Positions 17,001 through 25,302 of a stretch of 46,022 nucleotides of DNA are shown here, in pieces. The notes under the pieces are model-generated. The model worked only from the letters and a program-made list of their open reading frames with translations, did not search any database and was not told the origin of the DNA. A program made the position numbers and the translations under genes. Within the stretch, counting starts at the first letter, position 1. Every line of letters begins with the position of its first letter. The stretch comes from a virus: positions 1 through 46,022 of IMG/VR virus record IMGVR_UViG_3300022822_000032; one strand, given 5' to 3'.

Positions 17001-18756
17001 CCGTAACGCTCTTGACGAAGGCTGGAAGGCTGGACTAAACGCTATTGGTAAGTTGCTAGGTAAGCAAAGTTCTACAGGTGAGAAAGCCGCATACTGGTTA
17101 GCTGACAACACAGCACCTACACAGCTAGGTAAGAACATTGCGTTCAACCTATACTTAGGTCTTAACCCTATACGTCAGATTATAGTACAGGGACACCAGT
17201 CTATACAGTTAGCGTCTATTCATCCTAAGTATTTTCTTACAGGGCTAGGCAGTGACTTTGCTAAACTAACAGCCATGAGAATGGGTAGTAGTGCAGACAC
17301 TGCGGCTAAGTTAGACATCCTGAGAGGTGCTGACGCTCGTACATCTAGTCAGATGAAACAGATGCACCAAGAGTACATGGATAGTGGGATACCTTCTGCT
17401 ATTGATAAACAGTCTCTTGTAGCAGGTAACTTGACAGAGATGACCGAGTACGCTCAGTATACTAAGAGTAGAAATGCTATTGGTAAAGTGGGTAAAGGTT
17501 TAGCAACTGTACTACGTACTGCTAGAAAGATTGGTTTTGATGTTGGTGAGGAAACTAACATGATGACAGCTTGGTTGTCTATGCGTAATGCTAAGACTGA
17601 GAAGCTTGGTAGATTTGAACTTAGTGCGAAGGAGTTAGAAGAGGTGAGTGCTGAGGCACGTAACTTTACGTTTAACATGAACGCGGCAGGTGATATGCCT
17701 TATAACCAGAACTTACTTAGCATACCTATGCAGTTCTTACAAGTGCCACACAAAGCGGCTCTACAGATGATGAACAATTCATTAACTGGTGCAGAGAAAG
17801 CTCGTGTAGCGGCATTCAGTATGTTTATGTACGCACCAGCAGGTGTTGCCCTTACCCAATGGTTAGGTGATGATTTCTTTGAAGGTGTTCCAGACCCAAT
17901 CAGAACTATTGTAGAAGATGGAGCTGAGTCAGCCGCATTGAATGGGTTGTTCTCTGTACTATCGGGAGATGAAGTTAACACAGATTGGACTAGTTTAGCT
18001 CCATACGATGCAGGTCTTTTAGGTTTCACAGAAGCGTTGTTCAATACAGACTTGAACTCCTTCTATTCAGAAAGCCCATCAGGTCAGTTGTTCTCTGCTA
18101 ACGGTAGGGTTACAGCTCTTGCTGATTCAGTAGGTAGGTTGATAAATGTGTTTGACGAACATGAGACATCAGACGATTTGTTGTTAACTGTTCAATCATT
18201 CCTTAAACTATCTTCTGGTTATAGTAATGCGGCTAAGGCACACTACGCTTATAAGACAGGTCAAGCTCTAAGCTCAAGAGGTGATGTATTAGATACTCAC
18301 GTAACTAAGCTTGAAGCTATGTTGATTGCGGCAGGTTTCCCAACTAGGGATAGTTCTTGGAAGTATACAACAGTGATGTTGAAGTCAGAGAAAATGAAGG
18401 CTATCAAAGACGATGCCAAAGTGTTCTACGACAGCATACGTTCAGAGCTAGTGAATAAGGATGTGACTAACAAGTCTCACCGTTTTGCTCAGATGGCTAT
18501 TGCAGAGTTTATGCGTAGTTATGATGGGGAAGATAGGGACGTAATGCTTACAGAAGTACAGAAGCTTATTAAGCGTGATGCTATGGCTGATGATGCGTCT
18601 GTTCTTCTATACATACAGAAGGATGCAGGTGTTGTTGGTTACGAGGAACAGCTTCAAGCAATAGACAACATGCCTAACATATCTGATGAGAAGAAAGAAA
18701 TACTCAAGAATCGTGTCAGAATTTTTAATAATTGGAAAGAAGAAGGTGGGAAATAA
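14056..18756 (+). CDS. Very large internal virion (ejection) protein
   Basis: At 1566 residues this is the largest gene in the window. It is acidic and poorly ordered at the N-terminus ('DIDNMFAEPTDVNSMFEEETEE' within 1-30), then largely helical, with a few hydrophobic helices near residues 1255-1275 ('AAFSMFMYAPAGVALTQWLG'). Size and position match T7 gp16-like core proteins that are ejected to form the DNA channel. I see no clear lytic transglycosylase motif at the N-terminus, unlike T7 gp16. The next gene starts within its stop (TAATG). Confidence 0.75.
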   Translation: MEDIDNMFAEPTDVNSMFEEETEEKNRSPNRSLNSSTASYTALLKGGTEEFSENQREIMAEFDMLGYSPTAEFVEDQQRVDSYMADQSNLVDIISDEAIGDDVKMAAAQASLDLSNERYSLRNDYSTRILSEDSEFPQDTNNEAVRISSAEIIDEVNYSNNQLQGLLAAEVAKSDPATLELVKDFAQMFVPFVEQTMVNNIDMEDENWPFLLMGAAKSDLSKILRKMPPAQRLTAAKAYAKIVNENSSLFSDDPNDVIRTGMLADAFDLHSYSSEDEFLDNFFSVIDAGGLFWQPLRATARGVGSLITSAKPRFVRAGVSPNSPVENAKVFNQKKGKEMHDAILADETDDTAKALSGTTREQYIASSELPQIHNNDGVFTSEMVDPSLKRIVEKDGAIYWSDEAKSNARVKISNDFIRASSADIRANMSSISNADDGMTFHAVYGPAENGWSSAEEAVDTMAYNLREFGITSDDFKILGRQSDGNYKEVTLAELDAMGTVRSTMKMSKGKQPRSVRVVSRNPADFLISIDHKHKFNPMDITDPKNMEARFNVFDRVKNFMVTSGFGSVSRHTLDPMTLINKSITQGASVAVDKASAVERVVLDMAVEVFAKPFNAMKPEKQDMLYDIIKQQNKEQRFLTRQELIAQGLSGDEIRTLDGFKKVQDNLYFLENRDLGTTMRNQGYKVLTDSEGSKFYGKERGRLDVDMNKAILLDADTKVLVEKGSFDSVDLYNRGGTIVELRRPERVDGVMVTHVVTRNQPSASYTRAIRIDEQVLNYRAGYYKVKYEAPIFITKKVLDDNGNILYTKAIGTAQSTKEAKLLVEKKRSADGSVYNNDGVEESIYRFRDDVKDEPDLSPENIQWDLATGGGRSSQRLRGERLEDSNENIDTSAQHIAGPVDSMVQAARGLSNRTTMRPYIDGVKKRFVDAYKTELPKDKFGKTVFPKNLDELNAMLMDRGISGEKLGADMRSNFEYINYLENGYRNALDEGWKAGLNAIGKLLGKQSSTGEKAAYWLADNTAPTQLGKNIAFNLYLGLNPIRQIIVQGHQSIQLASIHPKYFLTGLGSDFAKLTAMRMGSSADTAAKLDILRGADARTSSQMKQMHQEYMDSGIPSAIDKQSLVAGNLTEMTEYAQYTKSRNAIGKVGKGLATVLRTARKIGFDVGEETNMMTAWLSMRNAKTEKLGRFELSAKELEEVSAEARNFTFNMNAAGDMPYNQNLLSIPMQFLQVPHKAALQMMNNSLTGAEKARVAAFSMFMYAPAGVALTQWLGDDFFEGVPDPIRTIVEDGAESAALNGLFSVLSGDEVNTDWTSLAPYDAGLLGFTEALFNTDLNSFYSESPSGQLFSANGRVTALADSVGRLINVFDEHETSDDLLLTVQSFLKLSSGYSNAAKAHYAYKTGQALSSRGDVLDTHVTKLEAMLIAAGFPTRDSSWKYTTVMLKSEKMKAIKDDAKVFYDSIRSELVNKDVTNKSHRFAQMAIAEFMRSYDGEDRDVMLTEVQKLIKRDAMADDASVLLYIQKDAGVVGYEEQLQAIDNMPNISDEKKEILKNRVRIFNNWKEEGGK

Positions 18757-20714
18757 TGGCAGTATTAAATCAAGGAGCAGGGCCGATGAATGCCCTAGCT
18801 TCGGCTACCAGTCCTAAGCAAGCAGTACAGGAAGATTCTGGCTTATCCCAAGTGGCAGGTCTAGCGCAAGGGGCAATGAGTGTATTTGCTACAGGTCAAC
18901 AAGCACAGGCTAAGTTAGCTAGTGATTCTGCTGTAGAAGCAGGGAAGGTTGTTGATACTAACATGGTACGTAGGTTGACCACTATTAGCACAGGTTTGAA
19001 CGAAGGTAAGTACAATCAAGAGCAAGCTATGACGTTATCAAGGCAAGCTCTGGCTCAGGCAATGAACGGGCCTACTGGTAAGTCTAGGGGTAATGAGTTA
19101 CTTACTGAGTTTAGTAAGTTTATGAATGCTAAAGGACTTGGTGCGGAGTTTACTGAGGAGACACAGGCGGATAGGATTTACAAAGCACGCATAGATGCGG
19201 CATTGAAAGACAATGTTCTACTTCTACCTGATGATTCAGAAGAAGAGATTGAACGTAAGTTAAGAAACCACAATAAGTATGCTCGTGGTAAGCAAGCCTT
19301 ACAGGATTCTACTGATGTGATAACTAACGCTAATGCCATGCTAACGCAGACAGGTAAGCTAACTACTAATCAACTTAGTGAACTTAACCTAGAGAAGACA
19401 CAGGCTGAAAAGGCCGCTTCTGATGCACTGACAGGTATGTCTGGTAGCTACATGACTATCCTGAGAGATAACTTCCAAGTGTCCAGACAAGCCTTCGATG
19501 CAGGAGGTGATTCTAAAGTTGCACTGCAAGAGATTGAATCTCAGTGGGCTAATGTCCAGATGTTAATTAGTCAGACGGCTGGTACAGGTAACGAAGCACA
19601 GGTAACAGCCTTGACTACTCCTATGAAGAACCTTTATCAGTTCAACAAGGACTTCGTTACAGGTAAGATTACTCGTGATGAGTTAGCTAACAAAGCTAAG
19701 ATTGAAGGTCTACGTTCACAAGCTCTTATGTTTGCGTCTAATCCACGTATACAGCAGTTGTGGGCGGCTAGTGAATTAGTAGGGCACACTGACCCTAGCT
19801 TAACACTAGAGTTTCAAGGCTTGGTCTCTAACTACTTAGATAACGCTACTAAAGGAAAAGTTGATGCGTTCACTAACTTAGAACCTGAGGGACAGAAAAC
19901 ACTTACCGACCTATCTATGAAATTTATAGAGAGTGACTTGGCAGGTACAACATCTGATAAAGAGAAAGCCGAAGGTATACAGGTTATCTCTAAGATATTC
20001 ACAGACATGGATGCCTTTTCAGCGTCTGTTAATAACCCTCAACAGTTGAACCAAGTAGTGTCTATGTTGGCTGACCCTCGCTTTGGTCAATGGGCTAGTG
20101 CTAACAAAGGTATTCCAGCGTCTATCTCACCACAGGTGAAGCAAACATTACAAGCTTACTACAGTGAGCCTGTATTGAAAGATGTTATTCAGAACTGGGA
20201 GACTGATGTAGCGATAGACCAAAGAGTGTTTGGGTTTACTGGCATACTGGATGGTGTGGCTAACTTGGGAGGTGCTATTACAGGCACTGTAAACAATCCT
20301 AGAGGCCCAGCACCGACTACTATAATGGCATTGCCTGAGATACTAGAACCGTTTATGACACCAACTGGTCTTTCATTCAGAGCTAAGAAGGGTGCTCCTG
20401 CTAACCTTGTAGCCCCTGCATTAAAGCAAGTGAACAAAACTGTACTGCCTAAGATTAATAGGCTAGTAAAGGCACTCGCTCACGTAGAAGGACACACTGA
20501 CTATCGGAAAGTGTACGAAGAGAACTACGAACAAATTCTAGGGGTTCGCCCTGAGGAAGAGGAAGTTCCTGCGACACCAAGAGTTCCGTTAGCAAGTGAA
20601 ACCTTTGAACCTTTGGAAGGAGACACTATTGAATCTGGTGCTGTTGTGGCTGGTTATGAGTATCTTGGTGGCGACACCCTCGACCCTGCAAGTTGGAGAG
20701 AAGTGGATGGCTAA
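18756..20714 (+). CDS. Internal virion protein, gp15-like size
   Basis: I choose ATG 18756 (652 residues), coupled to the previous stop and preceded by GGTGGG; an earlier in-frame TTG (18732) is less likely. The protein is Ala/Gln/Lys/Asp-rich, mostly helical, with heptad-like stretches around residues 190-230. Together with the 145- and 1566-residue proteins it makes the usual set of three core/ejection proteins, though the order of the two large ones is inverted relative to T7. It overlaps the lysozyme gene by eight bases. Confidence 0.7.
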   Translation: MAVLNQGAGPMNALASATSPKQAVQEDSGLSQVAGLAQGAMSVFATGQQAQAKLASDSAVEAGKVVDTNMVRRLTTISTGLNEGKYNQEQAMTLSRQALAQAMNGPTGKSRGNELLTEFSKFMNAKGLGAEFTEETQADRIYKARIDAALKDNVLLLPDDSEEEIERKLRNHNKYARGKQALQDSTDVITNANAMLTQTGKLTTNQLSELNLEKTQAEKAASDALTGMSGSYMTILRDNFQVSRQAFDAGGDSKVALQEIESQWANVQMLISQTAGTGNEAQVTALTTPMKNLYQFNKDFVTGKITRDELANKAKIEGLRSQALMFASNPRIQQLWAASELVGHTDPSLTLEFQGLVSNYLDNATKGKVDAFTNLEPEGQKTLTDLSMKFIESDLAGTTSDKEKAEGIQVISKIFTDMDAFSASVNNPQQLNQVVSMLADPRFGQWASANKGIPASISPQVKQTLQAYYSEPVLKDVIQNWETDVAIDQRVFGFTGILDGVANLGGAITGTVNNPRGPAPTTIMALPEILEPFMTPTGLSFRAKKGAPANLVAPALKQVNKTVLPKINRLVKALAHVEGHTDYRKVYEENYEQILGVRPEEEEVPATPRVPLASETFEPLEGDTIESGAVVAGYEYLGGDTLDPASWREVDG

Positions 20715-21276
20715 AAAACCTTGGGAAATGGGCTTGAAAGAAGGGGCGGCTACGGCTACCCCTAAGAAGCCTTGGGAAATGAACCTATCCTCTGAACCTA
20801 AGACATACTTAGGAGCTGAGGCTGTATCACAGGTGGAGAAAAGGGAGGGGCGTTCACTGTCTCTCTCTGAGAAACGTGTGGTAGAGGAGGAGGGATATGT
20901 TTCTGGTACGTATAAGGATGATAAAGGTATTGAGACTTCTGGTGTAGGACAAACAGGGAAGTGGAAAGGTAAGACTTTCAAAGAGACATTCGATGCTCAC
21001 GAGGCAGATACTAAGAGGATGGTGAAGGGTTTTGATACGCTACCTGAGTACTTGCAAGCAGAGCTTGTGCAAGCTACCTACCGAGGGGACGTACAACAAT
21101 CCCCTAGAGCTATTAAGCTACTAGAAGAAGGTAAGTATGGAGAAGCGGCTACTGAACTACTAGACCACAAAGAGTATAAGGACAGGAAAGCTAAGGGAGA
21201 TGACGGAGTAACTCGTAGACTAGAAGCTTTACAATCAGCTATACGGAAGTATGGTAAGGAGAAAGGTGTGCAATGA
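20707..21276 (+). CDS. T4-type lysozyme (GH24 endolysin or virion muramidase)
   Basis: ATG 20707 (189 residues) has GGAGAG just upstream; an upstream in-frame ATG at 20596 would overlap the previous gene by 119 bases. E62, D71 and T77 in 'EEGYVSGTYKDDKGIETSGVG' have exactly the spacing of the T4 lysozyme triad E11-D20-T26. 'GVTRRLEAL' near the C-terminus also fits. There is no signal peptide. Residues 4-8 and 21-25 are two copies of KPWEM, a motif style seen at N-termini of virion proteins, so it may be carried in the particle as well as used for lysis. It is followed by spanin-like genes. Confidence 0.8.
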   Translation: MAKKPWEMGLKEGAATATPKKPWEMNLSSEPKTYLGAEAVSQVEKREGRSLSLSEKRVVEEEGYVSGTYKDDKGIETSGVGQTGKWKGKTFKETFDAHEADTKRMVKGFDTLPEYLQAELVQATYRGDVQQSPRAIKLLEEGKYGEAATELLDHKEYKDRKAKGDDGVTRRLEALQSAIRKYGKEKGVQ

Positions 21277-21593
21277 TACGTGTAGTGTTGTTAGTGCTCT
21301 TGTTGTCAGGTTGCAGTGCTTTACAGACGGCACTCAGCCTAGCACAACCTGCTAGTAATGGTATAGCGGTTGATGCAGAACTGACAGTAGGTGATAAGCA
21401 GGAAGAAATAAATACAGAGGTTGGTCGTCAGGTTATGAATAGTAATCAAGCGGCTAAGTCTATTGAGAACAATATCAATAGCGTACCTTTGACTTTCTTG
21501 GTGTTGTTAGTGTTGGGTTGGTTGTTGCCGAGTCCCAATGAGATATGGAAAGGCTTGAAAGGAATGGTGTTGTTTTGGAGAAAGAAGGAGTGA
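21273..21593 (+). CDS. u-spanin-like outer-membrane lipoprotein
   Basis: This 106-residue protein starts with a signal peptide and lipobox ending LSGC (Cys14, Ser at +2, suiting outer-membrane sorting). It has a periplasmic stretch and a C-terminal transmembrane segment (about 71-86, 'VPLTFLVLLVLGWLLP') with a basic tail 'FWRKKE'. One protein tethered to both membranes is the layout of unimolecular spanins such as T1 gp11, which fuse inner and outer membranes at lysis. It overlaps the lysozyme gene by ATGA and the next gene by GTGA. A separate lysis role for the family cannot be excluded. Confidence 0.6.
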   Translation: MIRVVLLVLLLSGCSALQTALSLAQPASNGIAVDAELTVGDKQEEINTEVGRQVMNSNQAAKSIENNINSVPLTFLVLLVLGWLLPSPNEIWKGLKGMVLFWRKKE

Positions 21594-21853
21594 AGGCCCA
21601 TGCGTGGGTAGAGGTAGGTGTTGGTGTGGTGCTGTTAATTATGGCGATAGGTGGAACGTATGCTACACTAAAGACTGAAATATACACATTGGAAACTAGG
21701 GTGAGTTATCTTGAAACGGAAGGGGTTAGGAAAGATGAGAGGTCTTATGAGGTTATGAATAAACTATCGGATAGTGTTGACAGGTTAAACATCAATATGG
21801 CAAGGATAGAGGAGAGGTTGAAAGCTACGGAGGGTGGAGAAAAACATAACTAA
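21590..21853 (+). CDS. TM plus coiled-coil protein of the lysis cassette (holin or i-spanin candidate)
   Basis: The preferred start is GTG 21590, overlapping the previous stop as GTGA with GGAG about 9 bases upstream (87 residues). An ATG at 21545 gives 102 residues but lacks a ribosome site. One transmembrane helix (about residues 6-25, 'VEVGVGVVLLIMAIGGTY') is followed by a charged coiled coil with heptads ('LETRVSYLETEGV', 'MARIEERLK'). It could be a holin-like pore former or the inner-membrane partner of the lipoprotein. Position next to lysozyme supports a lysis role. Confidence 0.6.
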   Translation: MKAHAWVEVGVGVVLLIMAIGGTYATLKTEIYTLETRVSYLETEGVRKDERSYEVMNKLSDSVDRLNINMARIEERLKATEGGEKHN

Positions 21854-21877
21854 GGGGGTGATTATATCTACTTAATC

Positions 21878-21901
21878 AGGGGCTAATTAAAGCCCCTTTT
21901 T
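21878..21901 (+). terminator. Rho-independent terminator at the end of the late block
   Basis: AGGGGCT and AGCCCCT form a 7-bp GC-rich stem around AATTAA, followed by TTTT. It ends the rightward late block and lies 13 bases before the convergent stop codon of nrdB. There is no T run in the leftward direction, so it should act on the late transcript only. Confidence 0.85.
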
Positions 21902-21913
21902 GTTGTCTAAAAT

Positions 21914-22858
21914 TTACCAGCCCCAAGAACCCTTGAGACCAGCTACACTGTATTCAGATACACGTTGCTCAAAGAAGTTAGTGTGTCCTTCTGTAAGCAC
22001 CCAGTCTAGCCAAGGCAAGGGGTTAGCTTCAACTCCAAAGTTAGGCTTCATACCGAGCTGTGTGAGCCGTCTATCGGCTATGTATTTGATGTACTCCTTT
22101 ACCTCTTCCTTAGTGAGGCCCTCACAGCCGCCCATCTCAAATACCAAATCAATAAACTTATCCTCAAGGCCAACAGCATTACGATACATTTTATATATCT
22201 TCTTCTTAAATGCGTCAGTAACGATTTCTTTATTCTCTTTGCAATATTGAGTAAAGAGTTTCGCCATACCATTAACATGTTGACTCTCATCACGTAAACT
22301 CCATTCAGTTATCTTACACATCCCCAACATCTTACCATACCGTTGGTAATTCAACAGCATAACAAACGCTGAAAACAGTGACATCCCCTCGTTACACACA
22401 GTCTGTGCCAAGGCTAATCCAATACCTTCCTTAGTAGATACATCATTCTCCTGCATAAACTCAATCTTATTAGCCATCTCTTCGTAATCAAGGAAAGCCT
22501 TGTAGTCATCATCGGGTAAGCCTAACGTATCATTCAGTAAGGCATACGCCCTCTGGTGAATCCCTTCCCTACTAGCAAAGGCGAGAAGCATACATCTGGC
22601 TTCGTTGTTCTTGAAGATTGGGATGAAGAGGTCACAATAGTTCTGCCCAACCTGAACGTCCGTCTGCGTGAACAGTCTAAGGATTTGTGTAATTTGATTA
22701 GTTTCTTGTTCACTTAAATCTCCTTTATTCCACTGGTCTATGTCGTCACCTAAGTCTATCTCGTCCTCGTGCCAATGGATAAGCTCATGCTTCTTAGCTA
22801 TCTCCATTAGGTCAGGGTAGTTAAACGGTTTAAATGTCTTAGCGTAATCTGTTAGCAT
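21914..22858 (-). CDS. nrdB: Ribonucleotide reductase class I beta subunit
   Basis: This 314-residue protein carries the di-iron/radical site: D67, E98 and H101 ('REGIHQRAY'), E157, E191 and H194 ('WSLRDESQH'), and the radical Tyr105 at E+7 as in E. coli Y122. The 34-residue spacing E157 to E191 equals that of E. coli (204 to 238). It makes the tyrosyl radical used by NrdA to reduce ribonucleotides to dNTP precursors for phage DNA. It is the last leftward gene and is separated from nrdA by three small genes. AAGGA lies before the ATG. Confidence 0.95.
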   Translation of the reverse strand: MLTDYAKTFKPFNYPDLMEIAKKHELIHWHEDEIDLGDDIDQWNKGDLSEQETNQITQILRLFTQTDVQVGQNYCDLFIPIFKNNEARCMLLAFASREGIHQRAYALLNDTLGLPDDDYKAFLDYEEMANKIEFMQENDVSTKEGIGLALAQTVCNEGMSLFSAFVMLLNYQRYGKMLGMCKITEWSLRDESQHVNGMAKLFTQYCKENKEIVTDAFKKKIYKMYRNAVGLEDKFIDLVFEMGGCEGLTKEEVKEYIKYIADRRLTQLGMKPNFGVEANPLPWLDWVLTEGHTNFFEQRVSEYSVAGLKGSWGW

Positions 22859-23078
22859 TTTTATCCTTAATTATCTTTAACATTTCTTCGTAAGTTATAT
22901 ATTTCCAATCTTCATCTTGTGACCACCAGAAGTCAAACACTCCTGTAAGTAAACCTATTACATCCTCAGATGCAACTATGGTCGGATAGTGGTCATCGAG
23001 GGCTACTAATGTATCTAGTTGTTGTCGTGTCAAGTCCTTTAATTTTATAGCAATAGCTTCCGCATAGTAGTTACTCAT
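22839..23078 (-). CDS. Hypothetical protein between nrdA and nrdB, 79 aa
   Basis: It overlaps the nrdB start by 20 bases, and its own start overlaps the previous stop (TAATG). The product is acidic and alpha-helical with a Trp-rich stretch ('FDFWWSQDEDWKYIT', about 48-62). No family is recognised. Its place in the RNR operon may mean a role in nucleotide metabolism, but nothing proves it. Confidence 0.65.
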   Translation of the reverse strand: MSNYYAEAIAIKLKDLTRQQLDTLVALDDHYPTIVASEDVIGLLTGVFDFWWSQDEDWKYITYEEMLKIIKDKNANRLR

Positions 23079-23245
23079 TATTGAATACCCCTGTATAGTG
23101 CTTGTAAATCTTCTTCTGTATGCTCAACATTGTTGTGTACAAAAATATACCCTTCGTGTACACCCCTATCTACTTCGCTTTTATTACTAGCTGTAAGAAA
23201 ACACTGACAGACAGGGCAGTACATTTTATATTCTTTGACACTCAT
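23078..23245 (-). CDS. Small Cys-containing protein, 55 aa (zinc-ribbon-like)
   Basis: Reading ATG at 23245 leftward gives 55 residues beginning MSVKEYKMYCPVCQCF, with C10, C13 and C15 and several later His residues. This could be a minimal metal-binding knuckle. The ATG is preceded by GGGGAG, and the stop is fused to the next start (TAATG), so it fits the operon well. Function unknown. Confidence 0.6.
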   Translation of the reverse strand: MSVKEYKMYCPVCQCFLTASNKSEVDRGVHEGYIFVHNNVEHTEEDLQALYRGIQ

Positions 23246-23483
23246 TATATAATCTCCCCTCTAGTTCTTCAGCATACTCCATGATGTGAGCATTTGACCT
23301 ACCTGCTACCCGTAACTTTTTCTTTAAATCTTTAATTTCTATGTTTGCACTAGCTAACTGCTCACGTAACAAGTCATTCTTTTGTTTAAGTTGTTTAATT
23401 TCAGCTCTATCATCATTCATATGTTGAATTGTCAGTTCATCATCTTGATTTCGCACGATTGATTCTACTGTTTGTTTATTCAT
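23226..23483 (-). CDS. Coiled-coil hypothetical protein, 85 aa
   Basis: Residues about 25-60 form an uninterrupted Lys/Glu/Leu-rich helix with heptads ('RAEIKQLKQKNDLLREQL', 'IEIKDLKKKLR'). It overlaps the next gene by 20 bases and follows nrdA by six bases. A small dimeric helper or regulatory protein is possible. No family is recognised. Confidence 0.6.
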   Translation of the reverse strand: MNKQTVESIVRNQDDELTIQHMNDDRAEIKQLKQKNDLLREQLASANIEIKDLKKKLRVAGRSNAHIMEYAEELEGRLYNECQRI

Positions 23484-23489
23484 TAGCCT

Positions 23490-25229
23490 TCACCCCTCAC
23501 AACTTAGACAACCATCGTCTTGTAATATTCCAGAGAGTGCCTTCCTCTCCACCTTTACGCTCACCTTATCTGTCACAGCACCAGATGAACTACGTACATA
23601 ATACAACCCTTTCAGCTTCTTCTTCCAAGCACTGAGATGTACCTCGTTTAGGTACGCCTTGTCACACTCAGCAGGGAAGTAAAGGTTAACAGATTGCCCT
23701 TGGCATAAGAACTCCTGTCTATTACTTGCTTGCTCTATCACCCAGTTCATATCTAACTCAGAGAATGTCTTGTATACTAACTTCTCATAGTCAGGGATGA
23801 ATTCTAAGTGTTGAACACTACCTTCGTTCTGTACAATACTAGCCCATACCTCATCAGTATTTCTATTAACACCCACTAGATACGCTTCTAAATACTTATT
23901 CTTAATCAGGTGAGTTCCAACACGAGTACGGTGAGGATAAGCATTGCTTTTAACAGGCTCTATACTAGGGCTACATCCTGCTATCATTGAACTGTTAGCG
24001 TTAGGGGCGATAGCCAGTAAATGGCTGTTACGTCTACCTGTTCCTGCCATGTCTGGTGCTTCACCTCTCTCAGCTCCTAGCTTCATTGACTGAGCTATAG
24101 CTTTACTCTGCATATATTTGAATATGTGCCTAGTTTGACCTACAGCAAGAGCTGACTCGAACGGTATGCCCTTCTTCTGTAGTAACCCATGCCAACCCAT
24201 AGCCCCAAGACCTAAAGCTCTCTCCTGTGTTGCTGAGTAGATAGCCTTGTGTAGCTCTTTAGGTGCATAGTTAATGAAGAATGTTAATACGTTGTCCAAC
24301 ATAGTGATTAAGTCTTCAACCATTGTTGTGTCACGCCACTCATCCCACTTCTCTAGGTTGACGGAAGATAGACAGCAAACGGCAGTTCGTTTCTCGTCTG
24401 TCGGAAGGTGTATCTCGTTGCAAAGATTAGAGCCGTTGATTCGAAGGCCAAGTTTCTTCTGGCTAGTCGGCAAGCTCTCATTCGCCGTGTCGATAAAGTT
24501 GAGATAAGGTTCACCAGTACGGTGTCTTGTTGCCAATATTTCTTGCCACAAGTCTCTTGAATCCACTGTTTTTCTAATGGACTTGGAGTTAGGACATACG
24601 AGATTCCAATCTTTATCATTAACCACTGCCTCCATGAAAGAGTCTGTTATGTTAACAGCATTGTGTATATTGAAACACTTACGGTTAACGTCGCCACCAG
24701 TAGGTGTACGTATCTTTAAGAACTCGTTTATATCAGGGTGGCTAACATCCATGTAAGCGGCATACGCTCCCTTACGTGTCTCTCCTTGCTTGTAGGCTGT
24801 CATCTCAGCGTCTACTGTATGGATGAAAGGGATAGGGCCACAGCTTTTCTTATCTACTGCACGTACATTAGACCAATGACCGCCAACACCACCACCTTTA
24901 ACACTAAGCCATGCTGTCTCTGATTGATGGTCTATCAAACCTTCTACTGTATCTGGTACGTAGCTGAGGAAACAGCTAATAGGCATGCCCTTAATCTTCT
25001 CTCCATCAACAGGGGCATTGGATAGCAAAGGACTTGCATACATAAACCAGCCTTGAGATACGTAATCATATAACCGCTGTGCTAGTCCTTCATCCCTACC
25101 ACTCCATGCGGTAGCGGCCCTAGCATAAGCCTCTTGGGGAGAGGTCTCCCCCTCCTTCAAGTAGAACTCTGTTACTAGACGGTAAGCTTGCTCTGATAAC
25201 AGCTTATCCCTTTCTAGGTTTATCATCAT
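23490..25229 (-). CDS. nrdA: Ribonucleotide reductase class I alpha subunit
   Basis: This 579-residue catalytic subunit has the redox Cys pair C86 ('PISCFLSY') and C285/C286 ('AVCCLSS'), the active-site triad N268-C270-E272 in 'SNLCNEI', the radical-relay tyrosines Y543-Y544 ('LYYVRS') and a C-terminal CLSC (574-577) for re-reduction. It is about 180 residues shorter than E. coli NrdA and lacks the N-terminal ATP cone, so it probably escapes dATP feedback inhibition. That is common in phage enzymes and useful for mass dNTP synthesis. Confidence 0.95.
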   Translation of the reverse strand: MMINLERDKLLSEQAYRLVTEFYLKEGETSPQEAYARAATAWSGRDEGLAQRLYDYVSQGWFMYASPLLSNAPVDGEKIKGMPISCFLSYVPDTVEGLIDHQSETAWLSVKGGGVGGHWSNVRAVDKKSCGPIPFIHTVDAEMTAYKQGETRKGAYAAYMDVSHPDINEFLKIRTPTGGDVNRKCFNIHNAVNITDSFMEAVVNDKDWNLVCPNSKSIRKTVDSRDLWQEILATRHRTGEPYLNFIDTANESLPTSQKKLGLRINGSNLCNEIHLPTDEKRTAVCCLSSVNLEKWDEWRDTTMVEDLITMLDNVLTFFINYAPKELHKAIYSATQERALGLGAMGWHGLLQKKGIPFESALAVGQTRHIFKYMQSKAIAQSMKLGAERGEAPDMAGTGRRNSHLLAIAPNANSSMIAGCSPSIEPVKSNAYPHRTRVGTHLIKNKYLEAYLVGVNRNTDEVWASIVQNEGSVQHLEFIPDYEKLVYKTFSELDMNWVIEQASNRQEFLCQGQSVNLYFPAECDKAYLNEVHLSAWKKKLKGLYYVRSSSGAVTDKVSVKVERKALSGILQDDGCLSCEG

Positions 25230-25302
25230 CTTTTGCTCTCTCCTCTTTCTCTCTTCTTAGACGTTCTAAATACTCAGCCCTTTCTTCGTAATAATGTGAC
25301 AT
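25204..25302 (-). CDS. Very small charged protein, 32 aa
   Basis: ATG at 25302 opens a 32-codon frame (MSHYYEERAEYLERLRREK...) rich in Arg/Glu, probably one helix. It overlaps the preceding stop by TGATG and runs 26 bases into nrdA. GGAGG lies just before the ATG. It may be a real microprotein or act as a leader that couples translation to nrdA. Confidence 0.45.
   Translation of the reverse strand: MSHYYEERAEYLERLRREKEERAKDDDKPRKG

Noticed and set aside
18732-18755. TTG start eight codons earlier for the 652-residue internal virion protein
   Set aside because: ATG 18756 is coupled to the preceding stop and has a good ribosome site.
20596-20706. Longer lysozyme start with a hydrophobic N-terminus resembling a signal-anchor
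   Set aside because: It lies entirely inside the previous gene in another frame with no good ribosome site; ATG 20707 has GGAGAG and a family-like N-terminus.
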